This document shows, in pieces, positions 33,771 through 40,802 of a stretch of DNA of 64,000 nt. The stretch covers positions 186,001-250,000 of the forward strand of contig NZ_JAMOZL010000003.1 in assembly GCF_023667495.1 (NCBI RefSeq), written 5' to 3'. A program made the translations under genes and the position numbers. The notes under the pieces are model-generated. The model saw only the letters and a program-made list of their open reading frames with translations. It did not search any database and was not told where the DNA came from. How positions within the stretch are numbered: position 1 is the first letter of the stretch; every line of letters begins with the position of its first letter. Source of the stretch: Dyadobacter sp. MSC1_007. Its GTDB lineage: Bacteria; Bacteroidota; Bacteroidia; Cytophagales; Spirosomataceae.

Positions 33771-34352
33771 GAGCGGTTACTGATCTGGATTTAGGAAAAA
33801 TAAAATGGATACTTCGTTCTTTTCGTGATATATACTCCGTGCTGCGAAAGGCGGGCTATCTGCTGACGCCGCATTTGTCCTGAATGTTACAAAATTGTTA
33901 AATAATGAAAACGACCGTGCCAGCGCAATTGCCTGCAGGCAGTTGTATTTTTTGCTAAGAAATGACTGGTAATGAGGGTATGAGTACCAAATGCTATGGT
34001 ATCGTTACGTTTGAGTTAACAAAGGCCTGTTTGCGCAAATTGAAGATATTTTTACGCAGTTTGCGATTTGAATTCAAAAATGAAGGCGTAGATTTATCCC
34101 ATCATTACAATGACACCGCTCAACAGAAAACATTGCCGATCATTTAAATAGCAGAATTTTAAGTTGCTAAGGGCATGTTTGAACCAACAATATTTTAAGA
34201 ATCCGATTGTATTTCAATGAACTAATGTACTTGAAAGATCAAAATCGCCGGATTTCTTAGAAATTGTATAATGTCAATAATAAACTTGCTTTTTATAATA
34301 CTCAGGTACTGATATAATTAAACCCCTTTCGATAAAATAAAACTTTACGACC
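33771..34352. other. 582-bp intergenic region; palindrome only
   Basis: This gap separates the divergent kinase-HAD operon and the ECF sigma gene. It is AT-rich and holds one near-perfect palindrome, CAATTGCCTGCAGGCAGTTG (33926-33945), and a lone -7-like TACGTTTG (34006-34013, plus) with no coding sequence after it. A 61-codon frame at 33962-34147 has no features supporting it. I place no firm promoter for either flanking gene and see no structured RNA I recognise. Confidence 0.6.
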
Positions 34353-34892
34353 GTGGCCTACCCAGACGAAAATACCCTCAGAAAAGTGACGCAAGGCGAC
34401 GAATCTGCCTTTGCGGAGTTGTACAACTATTACCAGACGCCCGCTCTGCGGTTTACCATGTCTTTGTTGAAAGATGAGGAAGAAGCTGAAAATATGGTCC
34501 AGGATGTTTTTATCAAAATATGGGTGAAGCGGGAGCAGATCAAGCCGGACTATAATTTCAATTCCTATCTGTTCACCTGCCTGCGGAATATGGCATTTGA
34601 TCATTTTAAAAAGATAGAAAAGAGCGAACAGCTCCGGAAGCATTATATGGAAGCGATTCGTGCGGCGGGAGATGACGAAAAAGAAGAAGCAGAAAGAAGG
34701 ATTGGCCTGGTCCAGGCAGCGGTGGAATCGCTTTCTATGAAAAGAAGGCAGATATTGAAGCTCAATATAGAAGAAGGGAAGTCGTACCAGGAGATCGCCG
34801 AATTTCTGAGAATTTCCAAGAATACAGTTAAAAACCAGCTTGTAAAAGCGAAACAAATATTAAGGGAAAAGGTGGATTTTGCCACAGTTTGA
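34353..34892 (+). CDS. ECF-type RNA polymerase sigma-70 factor
   Basis: This 179-residue protein starts at a GTG; an in-frame TAA 18-20 bp upstream excludes an earlier start, and the next ATG would cut region 2. Region 2 covers about residues 15-85 (DESAFAELYNYYQTPALRFT, EEAENMVQDVFIKIWVKRE, SYLFTCLRNMAFDHF). Region 4 covers about 120-170 (LSMKRRQILKLNIEEGKSYQ, EIAEFLRISKNTVKNQL). It belongs to the Bacteroidota ECF group usually paired with FecR anti-sigma and a SusC/SusD locus, yet no FecR or susC lies beside it. Its regulon is therefore not local. Confidence 0.93.
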   Translation: MAYPDENTLRKVTQGDESAFAELYNYYQTPALRFTMSLLKDEEEAENMVQDVFIKIWVKREQIKPDYNFNSYLFTCLRNMAFDHFKKIEKSEQLRKHYMEAIRAAGDDEKEEAERRIGLVQAAVESLSMKRRQILKLNIEEGKSYQEIAEFLRISKNTVKNQLVKAKQILREKVDFATV

Positions 34893-34918
34893 AACGGCCT
34901 TATATTCCTAAAACCTGA

Positions 34919-34957
34919 AAAAGCAGAAGCGGTCGACGCTTCTGCTTTTATTTTTTT
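34919..34957. terminator. Strong bidirectional intrinsic terminator
   Basis: AAAAGCAGAAGCG and CGCTTCTGCTTTT (34919-34931, 34937-34949) form a perfect 13-bp stem with a 5-nt loop, followed by a T-run on the plus strand and preceded by A residues. It serves the sigma-factor gene and the convergent lipoprotein gene. Confidence 0.92.
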
Positions 34958-34970
34958 ATCGAAACCAAAA

Positions 34971-35591
34971 CTATTTAAGCTCGCCCAACTTGTCAAGGTC
35001 AATGCTTTTCAATGCGTCTTTGAGCTGATCGACAGATATATTGTTCCCTTGTACGTTCACAACATAGCGCTCGCCAACGAGTATATTGATCTCACCTGAT
35101 TTATTCTCGTTGTCAAACTTCTCAAATGCCCTGTGACCATCGATTTTGGTTGTTTTCTCGTACCCTGTGGTGGTCTCCTTATCGATTTCAGCGATAGACC
35201 AGGCCGCCAGGGCCATTGTGGAAACGCCTGCAATGCCGCCTGTATCCACTATTTCAATATCGAGCGATTCGTCACCGCTGCCTTTGTATTTCGCTTGCGC
35301 GGTTGAAACTGTGAAGCCCATTGCTCCGGTTTTTTCACCTGTGGCTTCGGTACGGCTCATGCCGGAAATGTTTTCAGGAAGGAGATCTTTCAGCTTACGA
35401 AAATCGACGGGATCGACGGCCTCCCTGTCTCCCATTGCTTTTGCTTTATCGGCAATAGCCTGCAGCGCATCAGCCGGACTGTCGGCTTCCGTGATTTTGG
35501 CGTTTTCAGCTTCTTTTTCGTCTTGACTTCCACCACAGCTGCTCAGTAGCAGTGCGGACGAAAGGAACACAGCAATAAAGGATGTTTTCAT
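34971..35591 (-). CDS. Hypothetical lipoprotein (206 aa)
   Basis: The ATG at 35591 gives MKTSFIAVFLSSALLLSSC, a clear lipoprotein signal; the frame from 35618 has none. A short acidic linker (KEAENAKITEADSPADALQA) is followed by an alpha/beta domain (VDFRKLKDLLPENISGMSRT, LDIEIVDTGGIAGVSTMALA, GHRAFEKFDNENKSGEINIL, GERYVVNVQGNNISVDQLKD). I do not recognise the family; the domain looks like a single compact envelope fold. It shares a terminator with the ECF sigma gene but is convergent to it. It is 63 bp past lgt's stop in the opposite sense of that gene's reading, and separately expressed. Confidence 0.8.
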   Translation of the reverse strand: MKTSFIAVFLSSALLLSSCGGSQDEKEAENAKITEADSPADALQAIADKAKAMGDREAVDPVDFRKLKDLLPENISGMSRTEATGEKTGAMGFTVSTAQAKYKGSGDESLDIEIVDTGGIAGVSTMALAAWSIAEIDKETTTGYEKTTKIDGHRAFEKFDNENKSGEINILVGERYVVNVQGNNISVDQLKDALKSIDLDKLGELK

Positions 35592-35681
35592 CTGACTATT
35601 TGATAAAAGTGTAAACAAACCTCAATTTAACGAAAACATGCCATCGATATACTCATACTGATTCACCGGCAGTATATTCCT

Positions 35682-36512
35682 TTACTGTATCTTACCAATA
35701 GGGGTGTTCAGGGACTTGCTGATGAAATAAATGCCTAATAACACAGCCGGTATACTCAACATCTGGCCCATATTCAAAGGATAGTTGGCCTCGAATGCTT
35801 CCTGGTTTTCTTTGAGGAATTCATAAAGGAAACGCAACGTAAATACCCATACGAAGAACACGCCAACCATTAGCCCACGTGGCGTCGCGGCTTTGTATTT
35901 ATTCCAGATGCGCAACAGCACGAAAAAGAGAATGAAGCAGGAAATGGACTCATAAAGCTGCGCAGGATGACGGGGAATTTGCCTGAATTCGGTGTTATGC
36001 AGGAAAACAAAGCCCCAGGGAACGTCAGTCGGTTTGCCTACGATCTCCGAGTTCATGAGGTTACCAAAGCGGATCAATGCGCCTCCTAATGCAATTGTGA
36101 TCACCATTCTGTCGGCAACCCAAAGGAACGTCTGGCCGCTTTGCCATCTCGACCTTGAATAGAGCCAAAGCCCTGTGACGATACCAATGATAGCGCCATG
36201 GCTCGCAAGGCCAGCGTAAGGAGGAAGGATTACTTCGAGTGGGTTTTTGAAAAGGACTTCGGGCTCGTAGAAAAGAAAATGGCCGAGACGTGCGCCTATT
36301 ACAGTCGATAAAACCATATAAAGCGTCAGGGAATCGATGTCTTCGAGTGGTTTTCCTTCTTTCTTAAATATATGGATCATAATTTGCTGACCGATCAGAA
36401 AACCGGCTGCAAACAGGAGACCGTACCACCGGACGGGGAATGGGCCATAATCAAGAATTTGAGGGATAGTGAAGATTTCGGGACTGGCGTCCCATAAAAT
36501 ATACGAAATCAT
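35682..36512 (-). CDS. lgt: Prolipoprotein diacylglyceryl transferase
   Basis: Lgt transfers diacylglycerol from phosphatidylglycerol to the lipobox cysteine of prolipoproteins in the inner membrane. The 276-residue protein has about seven membrane helices ([20 protein letters not shown] near the N-terminus; [20 protein letters not shown]) and the Lgt signature around [20 protein letters not shown], followed by PRHPAQLYE. These include the conserved Arg, Asn, Glu and His. This is its only lipoprotein-modifying gene here, but many lipoproteins in the window depend on it. A -7-like TATATTTG lies at 36533-36540. Confidence 0.96.
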   Translation of the reverse strand: MISYILWDASPEIFTIPQILDYGPFPVRWYGLLFAAGFLIGQQIMIHIFKKEGKPLEDIDSLTLYMVLSTVIGARLGHFLFYEPEVLFKNPLEVILPPYAGLASHGAIIGIVTGLWLYSRSRWQSGQTFLWVADRMVITIALGGALIRFGNLMNSEIVGKPTDVPWGFVFLHNTEFRQIPRHPAQLYESISCFILFFVLLRIWNKYKAATPRGLMVGVFFVWVFTLRFLYEFLKENQEAFEANYPLNMGQMLSIPAVLLGIYFISKSLNTPIGKIQ

Positions 36513-36532
36513 GCGTTTGTGATGTTAATTGC

Positions 36533-36540
36533 CAAATATA
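36533..36540 (-). promoter_or_regulatory. Candidate -7 box of lgt
   Basis: On the minus strand TATATTTG matches TAnnTTTG, 20 bp upstream of the lgt ATG. No -33 TTG at 19 nt is visible. The box lies just outside the divergent yidD gene, which starts at 36563. Confidence 0.4.
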
Positions 36541-36562
36541 CTACTTTGAGACAAGACGGGAA

Positions 36563-36772
36563 ATGAAATTTATACTCATAGGATTGGTTCGGATTTACCA
36601 GGCGGTGCTTTCCCCTTATCTACCGAATTCGTGTCGCTATACGCCGACTTGCTCACAGTATATGGTCGAGGCGGTACAGAAGCATGGGGCATTCAAAGGC
36701 GGGTGGCTGGGACTCAAACGCATTGCCCGCTGCCACCCGTGGGGAGGTCACGGACATGACCCCGTTCCCTGA
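36563..36772 (+). CDS. yidD: Membrane protein insertion efficiency factor YidD
   Basis: This 69-residue protein is full length for the family. It begins [20 protein letters not shown] and carries the family core [38 protein letters not shown] and ends DPVP. It has an amphipathic membrane-associated N-terminus. YidD aids the YidC insertase at the inner membrane, near SecYEG. In most bacteria it lies beside rnpA, rpmH or yidC; here it stands alone between lgt and moxR, as is common in Bacteroidota. Its stop is 1 bp from the moxR stop, convergent. Confidence 0.95.
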   Translation: MKFILIGLVRIYQAVLSPYLPNSCRYTPTCSQYMVEAVQKHGAFKGGWLGLKRIARCHPWGGHGHDPVP

Positions 36773-36773
36773 A

Positions 36774-37727
36774 TTATCCGATCGCTACCTTTCTCAGAAT
36801 AGAGTCGATAATGGTCATCGTTCGCACGCCATCGGCTTCCGCTTCGTAATTCAACAGTATCCGGTGGTTCATAATATCGGGTGCGAGCTCTTTGATGTCT
36901 TCCGGCAACACATAATCGCGTCCTTCCAGATAAGCTAGTGCCTTGGCGGCGCGGTTGAGGTAAATAGTGGCCCTGGGTGAAACACCGAACTGAATGTAAC
37001 GTGCCTCGTCGCGCAGACCGTAATCGAGCGGGCGGCGGGTGGCGAATACCAGTTCGATAATGTACCTTTCGAGGGTGTCAGAAATGTTGACTTTATTGAC
37101 ATTGTCGCGTATCGCAAAAATATCTTCTTTGTTCAGGATCGGCTTGATCTGGTATTCATAATTGATGTCGGACATGCGCCGCATTACTTCCAGTTCCTTC
37201 ATTTTATCGAGGTAATCGACATACACTTTCATCATAAAGCGGTCGATCTGGGCTTCGGGCAGGGGATAGGTTCCTTCCTGCTCGACAGGGTTTTGTGTAG
37301 CCAATACCACGAACGGTCGGTCGAGGAGATACGTTTCATCCCCGATCGTAACCTGTTTTTCCTGCATGGCTTCGAGCAATGCGGATTGTACTTTGGCCGG
37401 GGAACGGTTTACTTCATCGGCCAGGATCAGGTTTGAAAATATGGGCCCTTTCTTGACTTCGTAATCACCGATCTTAGGCTTATAGATCATCGTTCCGATG
37501 AGGTCGGCGGGCAGCAGGTCCGGAGTGAACTGAATGCGTTTGAAATCGAGGTGCAATACCTTGGCCATTACATTGATAGTAAGGGTCTTGGCCAGGCCCG
37601 GGACGCCTTCGAGGAGGATATGGCCTCCTGTGAAAAGGCCTATCAGCAGTCGGTTGAGCAGTTTGTCCTGCCCGACCACCACCTTGCCCATTTCATCCAG
37701 TACTTCCCTGATTTTTTCTATATACAT
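36774..37727 (-). CDS. MoxR-family AAA+ ATPase
   Basis: This 317-residue cytoplasmic ATPase has Walker A GVPGLAKT (near residue 40), Walker B SNLILADEVNRSP, the sensor region VLATQNPVEQEGTYPLPEAQ, and the C-terminal lid with VSPRATIYLNRAAKALAYLE. MoxR ATPases act as chaperones, usually with a DUF58/VWA-domain partner encoded next door. Here no such partner is adjacent: yidD lies convergent downstream and prmC 41 bp upstream on the same strand. A short gap suggests cotranscription with prmC. Client unknown. Confidence 0.93.
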   Translation of the reverse strand: MYIEKIREVLDEMGKVVVGQDKLLNRLLIGLFTGGHILLEGVPGLAKTLTINVMAKVLHLDFKRIQFTPDLLPADLIGTMIYKPKIGDYEVKKGPIFSNLILADEVNRSPAKVQSALLEAMQEKQVTIGDETYLLDRPFVVLATQNPVEQEGTYPLPEAQIDRFMMKVYVDYLDKMKELEVMRRMSDINYEYQIKPILNKEDIFAIRDNVNKVNISDTLERYIIELVFATRRPLDYGLRDEARYIQFGVSPRATIYLNRAAKALAYLEGRDYVLPEDIKELAPDIMNHRILLNYEAEADGVRTMTIIDSILRKVAIG

Positions 37728-37767
37728 GAAATTTTGTATCGAATATTAGTGAGGTAGCGGGCTGGGT

Positions 37768-38628
37768 TTAAGCCCAGATAGCCCTTATAAAACGGTCTTT
37801 GCCGTTAATGTCGCGGAGGATCTCTACGTTTTGATAATTCCTCTCTTCAAAAACCTGTTTTGTTTCGGCACCAAAATGTTCGTTGATCTCCACATAGCAT
37901 TTGCCGGCACGTTTTAAATGATGTACACCAAAGTCTGCAATGGCTTTATAAAAGAGCAACGGATCGCTGTCTTCTACAAAAAGTGCCTCGTGCGGCTCAA
38001 AACGGAGTACATTCGGACGCATGTGTTCGGCTTCGGAATAGGTAACATAAGGTGGATTGCTTACCAGACAGTCGAACCGGATAATATCGCCCGGCAACGG
38101 GAATGTCACATTCAGCATATCCTGTTTGGCAAATTTCACGTCGGCGATCAGCTGGCGGGCATTTTCCCGGGCTACTTCAAGTGCTTCGTCGGATACATCC
38201 CACGCATGTACCGTCACGTGCGGGAGAAATCGGGCCAGTACGATGGCAATGCATCCGCTACCCGTTCCAATATCGAGAATGGAAATGTTCTTATCCGGCT
38301 CGGCATAATCTCGAGTTACCATTCTGACGAGCTCTTCCGTTTCGGGACGTGGGATCAGTACAGAAGATGAAACGCGGAATTCGAGACCGCAAAATTCGGT
38401 GGATCCGATAATGTGCTGTACCGGCTCATTGTTGTTGAGCCGGCCGATAATACTGTCCCAATCGGGTTGGGCGGTGGTTTCTGGAATCGGACGATCTACA
38501 AGAACATCGATGTTGCGAAGCCGCATATAATGCTCCAATAACATGAATGCGATTGCCTGGGCTTCTTTTTCCGGATAGACTTTTATGTTTTTTGCAATAT
38601 ATAGGTATAGCTGGCGTGCTGAGGTCAT
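37768..38628 (-). CDS. prmC: Peptide chain release factor N5-glutamine methyltransferase
   Basis: PrmC (HemK) methylates the glutamine of the GGQ motif in release factors, using SAM. The ATG at 38628 (MTSARQLYLYIAKNI) gives 286 residues; the frame from 38649 opens with TTG. N-terminal helices are followed by the SAM-binding motif ILDIGTGSGCIAIVLARFLP and the catalytic NPPYVTYSEAEHM, with FEPHEALFVEDSDPLLFYKA afterwards. The upstream PRPETEELV is typical. It is divergent from ribD with a 91-bp gap and probably cotranscribed with moxR downstream. Confidence 0.95.
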   Translation of the reverse strand: MTSARQLYLYIAKNIKVYPEKEAQAIAFMLLEHYMRLRNIDVLVDRPIPETTAQPDWDSIIGRLNNNEPVQHIIGSTEFCGLEFRVSSSVLIPRPETEELVRMVTRDYAEPDKNISILDIGTGSGCIAIVLARFLPHVTVHAWDVSDEALEVARENARQLIADVKFAKQDMLNVTFPLPGDIIRFDCLVSNPPYVTYSEAEHMRPNVLRFEPHEALFVEDSDPLLFYKAIADFGVHHLKRAGKCYVEINEHFGAETKQVFEERNYQNVEILRDINGKDRFIRAIWA

Positions 38629-38686
38629 TTTCACCGATTTTAATTCCAATGTCGGAAAGTTAGCAAATTATAGTAACTCCCGAAAG

Positions 38687-38715
38687 TTGAGTTTAAAAGC
38701 AGGTTTGTATTTTTG
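38687..38715 (+). promoter_or_regulatory. Promoter of ribD, giving an almost leaderless transcript
   Basis: TTG (38687-38689), 18 nt, then TATTTTTG (38708-38715) match the Bacteroidota TTG-N19-TAnnTTTG pattern with one base less spacing. The ribD ATG follows after 4 nt. The expected start of transcription would therefore fall close to, or on, the initiation codon. No FMN riboswitch is seen in the short gap. Confidence 0.55.
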
Positions 38716-38719
38716 CCAC

Positions 38720-39784
38720 ATGGAGACGCACAATCAATGGATGCAGCGGGCATTGCAGCTGGCAGAATATGGCCGCGGACGGGTAAGCCCGAACCCGATG
38801 GTCGGTTGTGTGATCGTCCATGATGACGTGATTATCGGTGAAGGATGGCATCGGGCATATGGGGGTCCGCATGCCGAGGTGAGGGCCATTGAGGACGCCG
38901 ATGCAAAGGGCCATGCGCATTTGCTATATGAGGCCACGGCCTACGTAACGCTGGAACCCTGCTCGCATACCGGTAAAACGCCCCCATGCGCCGATCTGCT
39001 GGTAAGCCGGAAGCTCAAAAAGGTGGTGATCTGCAATCGTGACCCTAATCCCCTGGTTTCGGGAAGAGGGATCAAGCGCCTTAGCGATGCGGGCGTCGAG
39101 GTAGAATGCGATGTAATGAGCGCGGCAGGTCTGGAACTGAACAAGCGTTTTTTTAAGGCTATGAACAGGGAAAAGCCCTTTGTAATCCTCAAATGGGCTG
39201 AAACGGCGGATGGTTTTCTGGGTTACCGGGACGGCAGGCCGCTGCATATCAGCAACAGGATCTCCAATATGCATGTTCACCGGTGGCGAAGCGAAGAAGA
39301 TGCCATTCTCGTAGGATACCAAACGGCGCTGACAGACAACCCGCTGCTGAACGTGAGGCATTGGTCAGGTATTAATCCGGTAAGAGTGGTGCTTGACAGA
39401 CACCGGCAACTTCCCGCCGACCTGCATTTGTTCGACGGCCAGCAGGCGACGATCGTTGTAAATTATGAGCAGGATACCACCATACCCGAATCACCGGAAA
39501 GATATTCGGAGGCATCAGTGGCTTATATGCAGGTTAGTTCCGGCAGTGATGAAATCGCACAACTGCTTGGCGGGCTTCATACCCGGAAAATACAGTCGGT
39601 ATTCGTAGAAGGCGGTGCTGCGGTGATCAACTCGTTCTTGCAGAGTGGCTTATGGGACGAGATCCGCAGATGCCAGGGGCCATCCGCAATTGGTGACGGC
39701 GTACAGGCACCGGCACCGCGTGGTACGCTTGTCAGCTCACAAAAAATAGGGGACGATCTCTGGACCTTTTACCGGAACGACTAA
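38720..39784 (+). CDS. ribD: Bifunctional riboflavin biosynthesis deaminase/reductase
   Basis: RibD performs steps two and three of riboflavin synthesis: deamination of the pyrimidine and reduction of the ribosyl side chain. The start at 38720 (METHNQWMQRALQLAEYGRG) fits the family; the longer frame from 38585 overlaps divergent prmC and is rejected. Deaminase domain (1-145): GGPHAEVRAIEDAD and the zinc site LEPCSHTGKTPPCADL. Reductase domain (about 150-354): FVILKWAETADGFLGY, RWRSEEDAILVGYQTALTDN, SVFVEGGAAVINSFL. At 354 residues it is full length. Other rib genes are not adjacent. Its stop overlaps that of convergent aroE. Confidence 0.95.
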   Translation: METHNQWMQRALQLAEYGRGRVSPNPMVGCVIVHDDVIIGEGWHRAYGGPHAEVRAIEDADAKGHAHLLYEATAYVTLEPCSHTGKTPPCADLLVSRKLKKVVICNRDPNPLVSGRGIKRLSDAGVEVECDVMSAAGLELNKRFFKAMNREKPFVILKWAETADGFLGYRDGRPLHISNRISNMHVHRWRSEEDAILVGYQTALTDNPLLNVRHWSGINPVRVVLDRHRQLPADLHLFDGQQATIVVNYEQDTTIPESPERYSEASVAYMQVSSGSDEIAQLLGGLHTRKIQSVFVEGGAAVINSFLQSGLWDEIRRCQGPSAIGDGVQAPAPRGTLVSSQKIGDDLWTFYRND

Positions 39785-40551
39785 ACGCTCCACAGGTTTT
39801 CTTCCGTTGTCCATATCTCCCAGGCTTTTTCGGCCTGCAATTCCAGCATTTTAAGGCCGTTTTGTGTGGCAGCACCTTTTGCGGCGCCGTTTTTGAGAAA
39901 TAAAGTTTCGGCCGGATTGTAAACCAAATCGTACAGGAAATGCCTCCTGGTGACCCATTCGTAAGGGATCAGTGGGCATTCCTCGGTGTTGGGATAGGTT
40001 CCCAGCGGTGTAGTATTGATGATCAGAAGGTGTGTATTCATCAATTCTTCTGTAAGTTCTTCATAGGAAGCGCAATCGTCGCTTTTCTGACGTGAAACCA
40101 GCGTGTATTCCATTTTAAGGTCTTGCAAAGCAACCCGCACCGCTTTGGCAGCGCCACCATTACCCAAGACAAGGGCTTTAAGGTTATCACAGGACTCGCC
40201 GCGCCGATCGAGCCATTCCACAAGCGATTGCTGGAAGCCGTAATAATCCGTGTTGAAGCCTTTTGTACTGCCGTCAGCATATATCTTGATTGTGTTCACA
40301 GCACCAATGCGTTCCGCGGAAGCATCGTCCAGATCGTCCAGGTACGCTATTACATCCTTTTTATAGGGAATGGTCACATTCAATCCCCGGAGATCCTTCT
40401 TTTTCAGTAAAGTCGGCAGTTCTTCCAGCGATTTGATCTCAAAAAGTTCATAACTGCTTTCCTTGATTTTCTCGCGGACAAATTTGTCGGTGAAATAACG
40501 CTTGGAGAAAGAGTGTGTCAGAGGGAATCCGATCAGGCCGTATAAATTCAT
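39781..40551 (-). CDS. aroE: Shikimate dehydrogenase
   Basis: AroE reduces 3-dehydroshikimate to shikimate with NADPH in aromatic amino acid synthesis. The 256-residue protein shows GLIGFPLTHSFSKRYF (substrate-binding Ser pair), NVTIPYKKDVIAYLDDL with the catalytic Lys and Asp, GAVNTIKI, the NADP Gly-rich loop ALVLGNGGAAKAVRVA, NTTPLGTYPN and the C-terminal GAATQNGLKMLELQAEKAWE. ATG at 40551. It is monocistronic and convergent with ribD; the two stops interlock (CTAA at 39781-39784). Confidence 0.96.
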   Translation of the reverse strand: MNLYGLIGFPLTHSFSKRYFTDKFVREKIKESSYELFEIKSLEELPTLLKKKDLRGLNVTIPYKKDVIAYLDDLDDASAERIGAVNTIKIYADGSTKGFNTDYYGFQQSLVEWLDRRGESCDNLKALVLGNGGAAKAVRVALQDLKMEYTLVSRQKSDDCASYEELTEELMNTHLLIINTTPLGTYPNTEECPLIPYEWVTRRHFLYDLVYNPAETLFLKNGAAKGAATQNGLKMLELQAEKAWEIWTTEENLWSV

Positions 40552-40700
40552 GGATTTGCAACAACGATAATGAGGACGCTAAGTTAAACCAGCCTCCAGC
40601 TAATTACAAATCCAATAACGGGTAGCCATTTGGTGTTTTGTCCGTATTCTAACATAAGTTTTACACACTGAGGACATGCTATGTTCTTATAAGTCAAATA

Positions 40701-40741
40701 GTTCGGACGGCTTGTTAAATTGTATTAAACAATATCCGAAC
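40701..40741. promoter_or_regulatory. Nested inverted repeats upstream of the T9SS subtilase
   Basis: GTTCGGA (40701-40707) and TCCGAAC (40735-40741) enclose a second imperfect repeat, TTGTTAAATTGTATTAAACAA (40712-40732, the longest run I quote). The block ends 62 bp before the subtilase ATG, where an operator or leader hairpin would act. The remaining intergenic stretch is AT-rich. Confidence 0.5.
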
Positions 40742-40802
40742 AAATTTGTATTATATGACTAAATCGAGTAGAATTACCTATCCTTTATCAGTCCGAATAA
40801 TT

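Noticed and set aside
33962..34147. 61-codon plus-strand frame in the gap before the ECF sigma gene
   Set aside because: No start context, motif or family feature; the region is AT-rich non-coding DNA.
38585..38719. Upstream extension of ribD
   Set aside because: It overlaps divergent prmC, and a TTG/TAnnTTTG-type promoter lies within it; the RibD domain starts at 38720.
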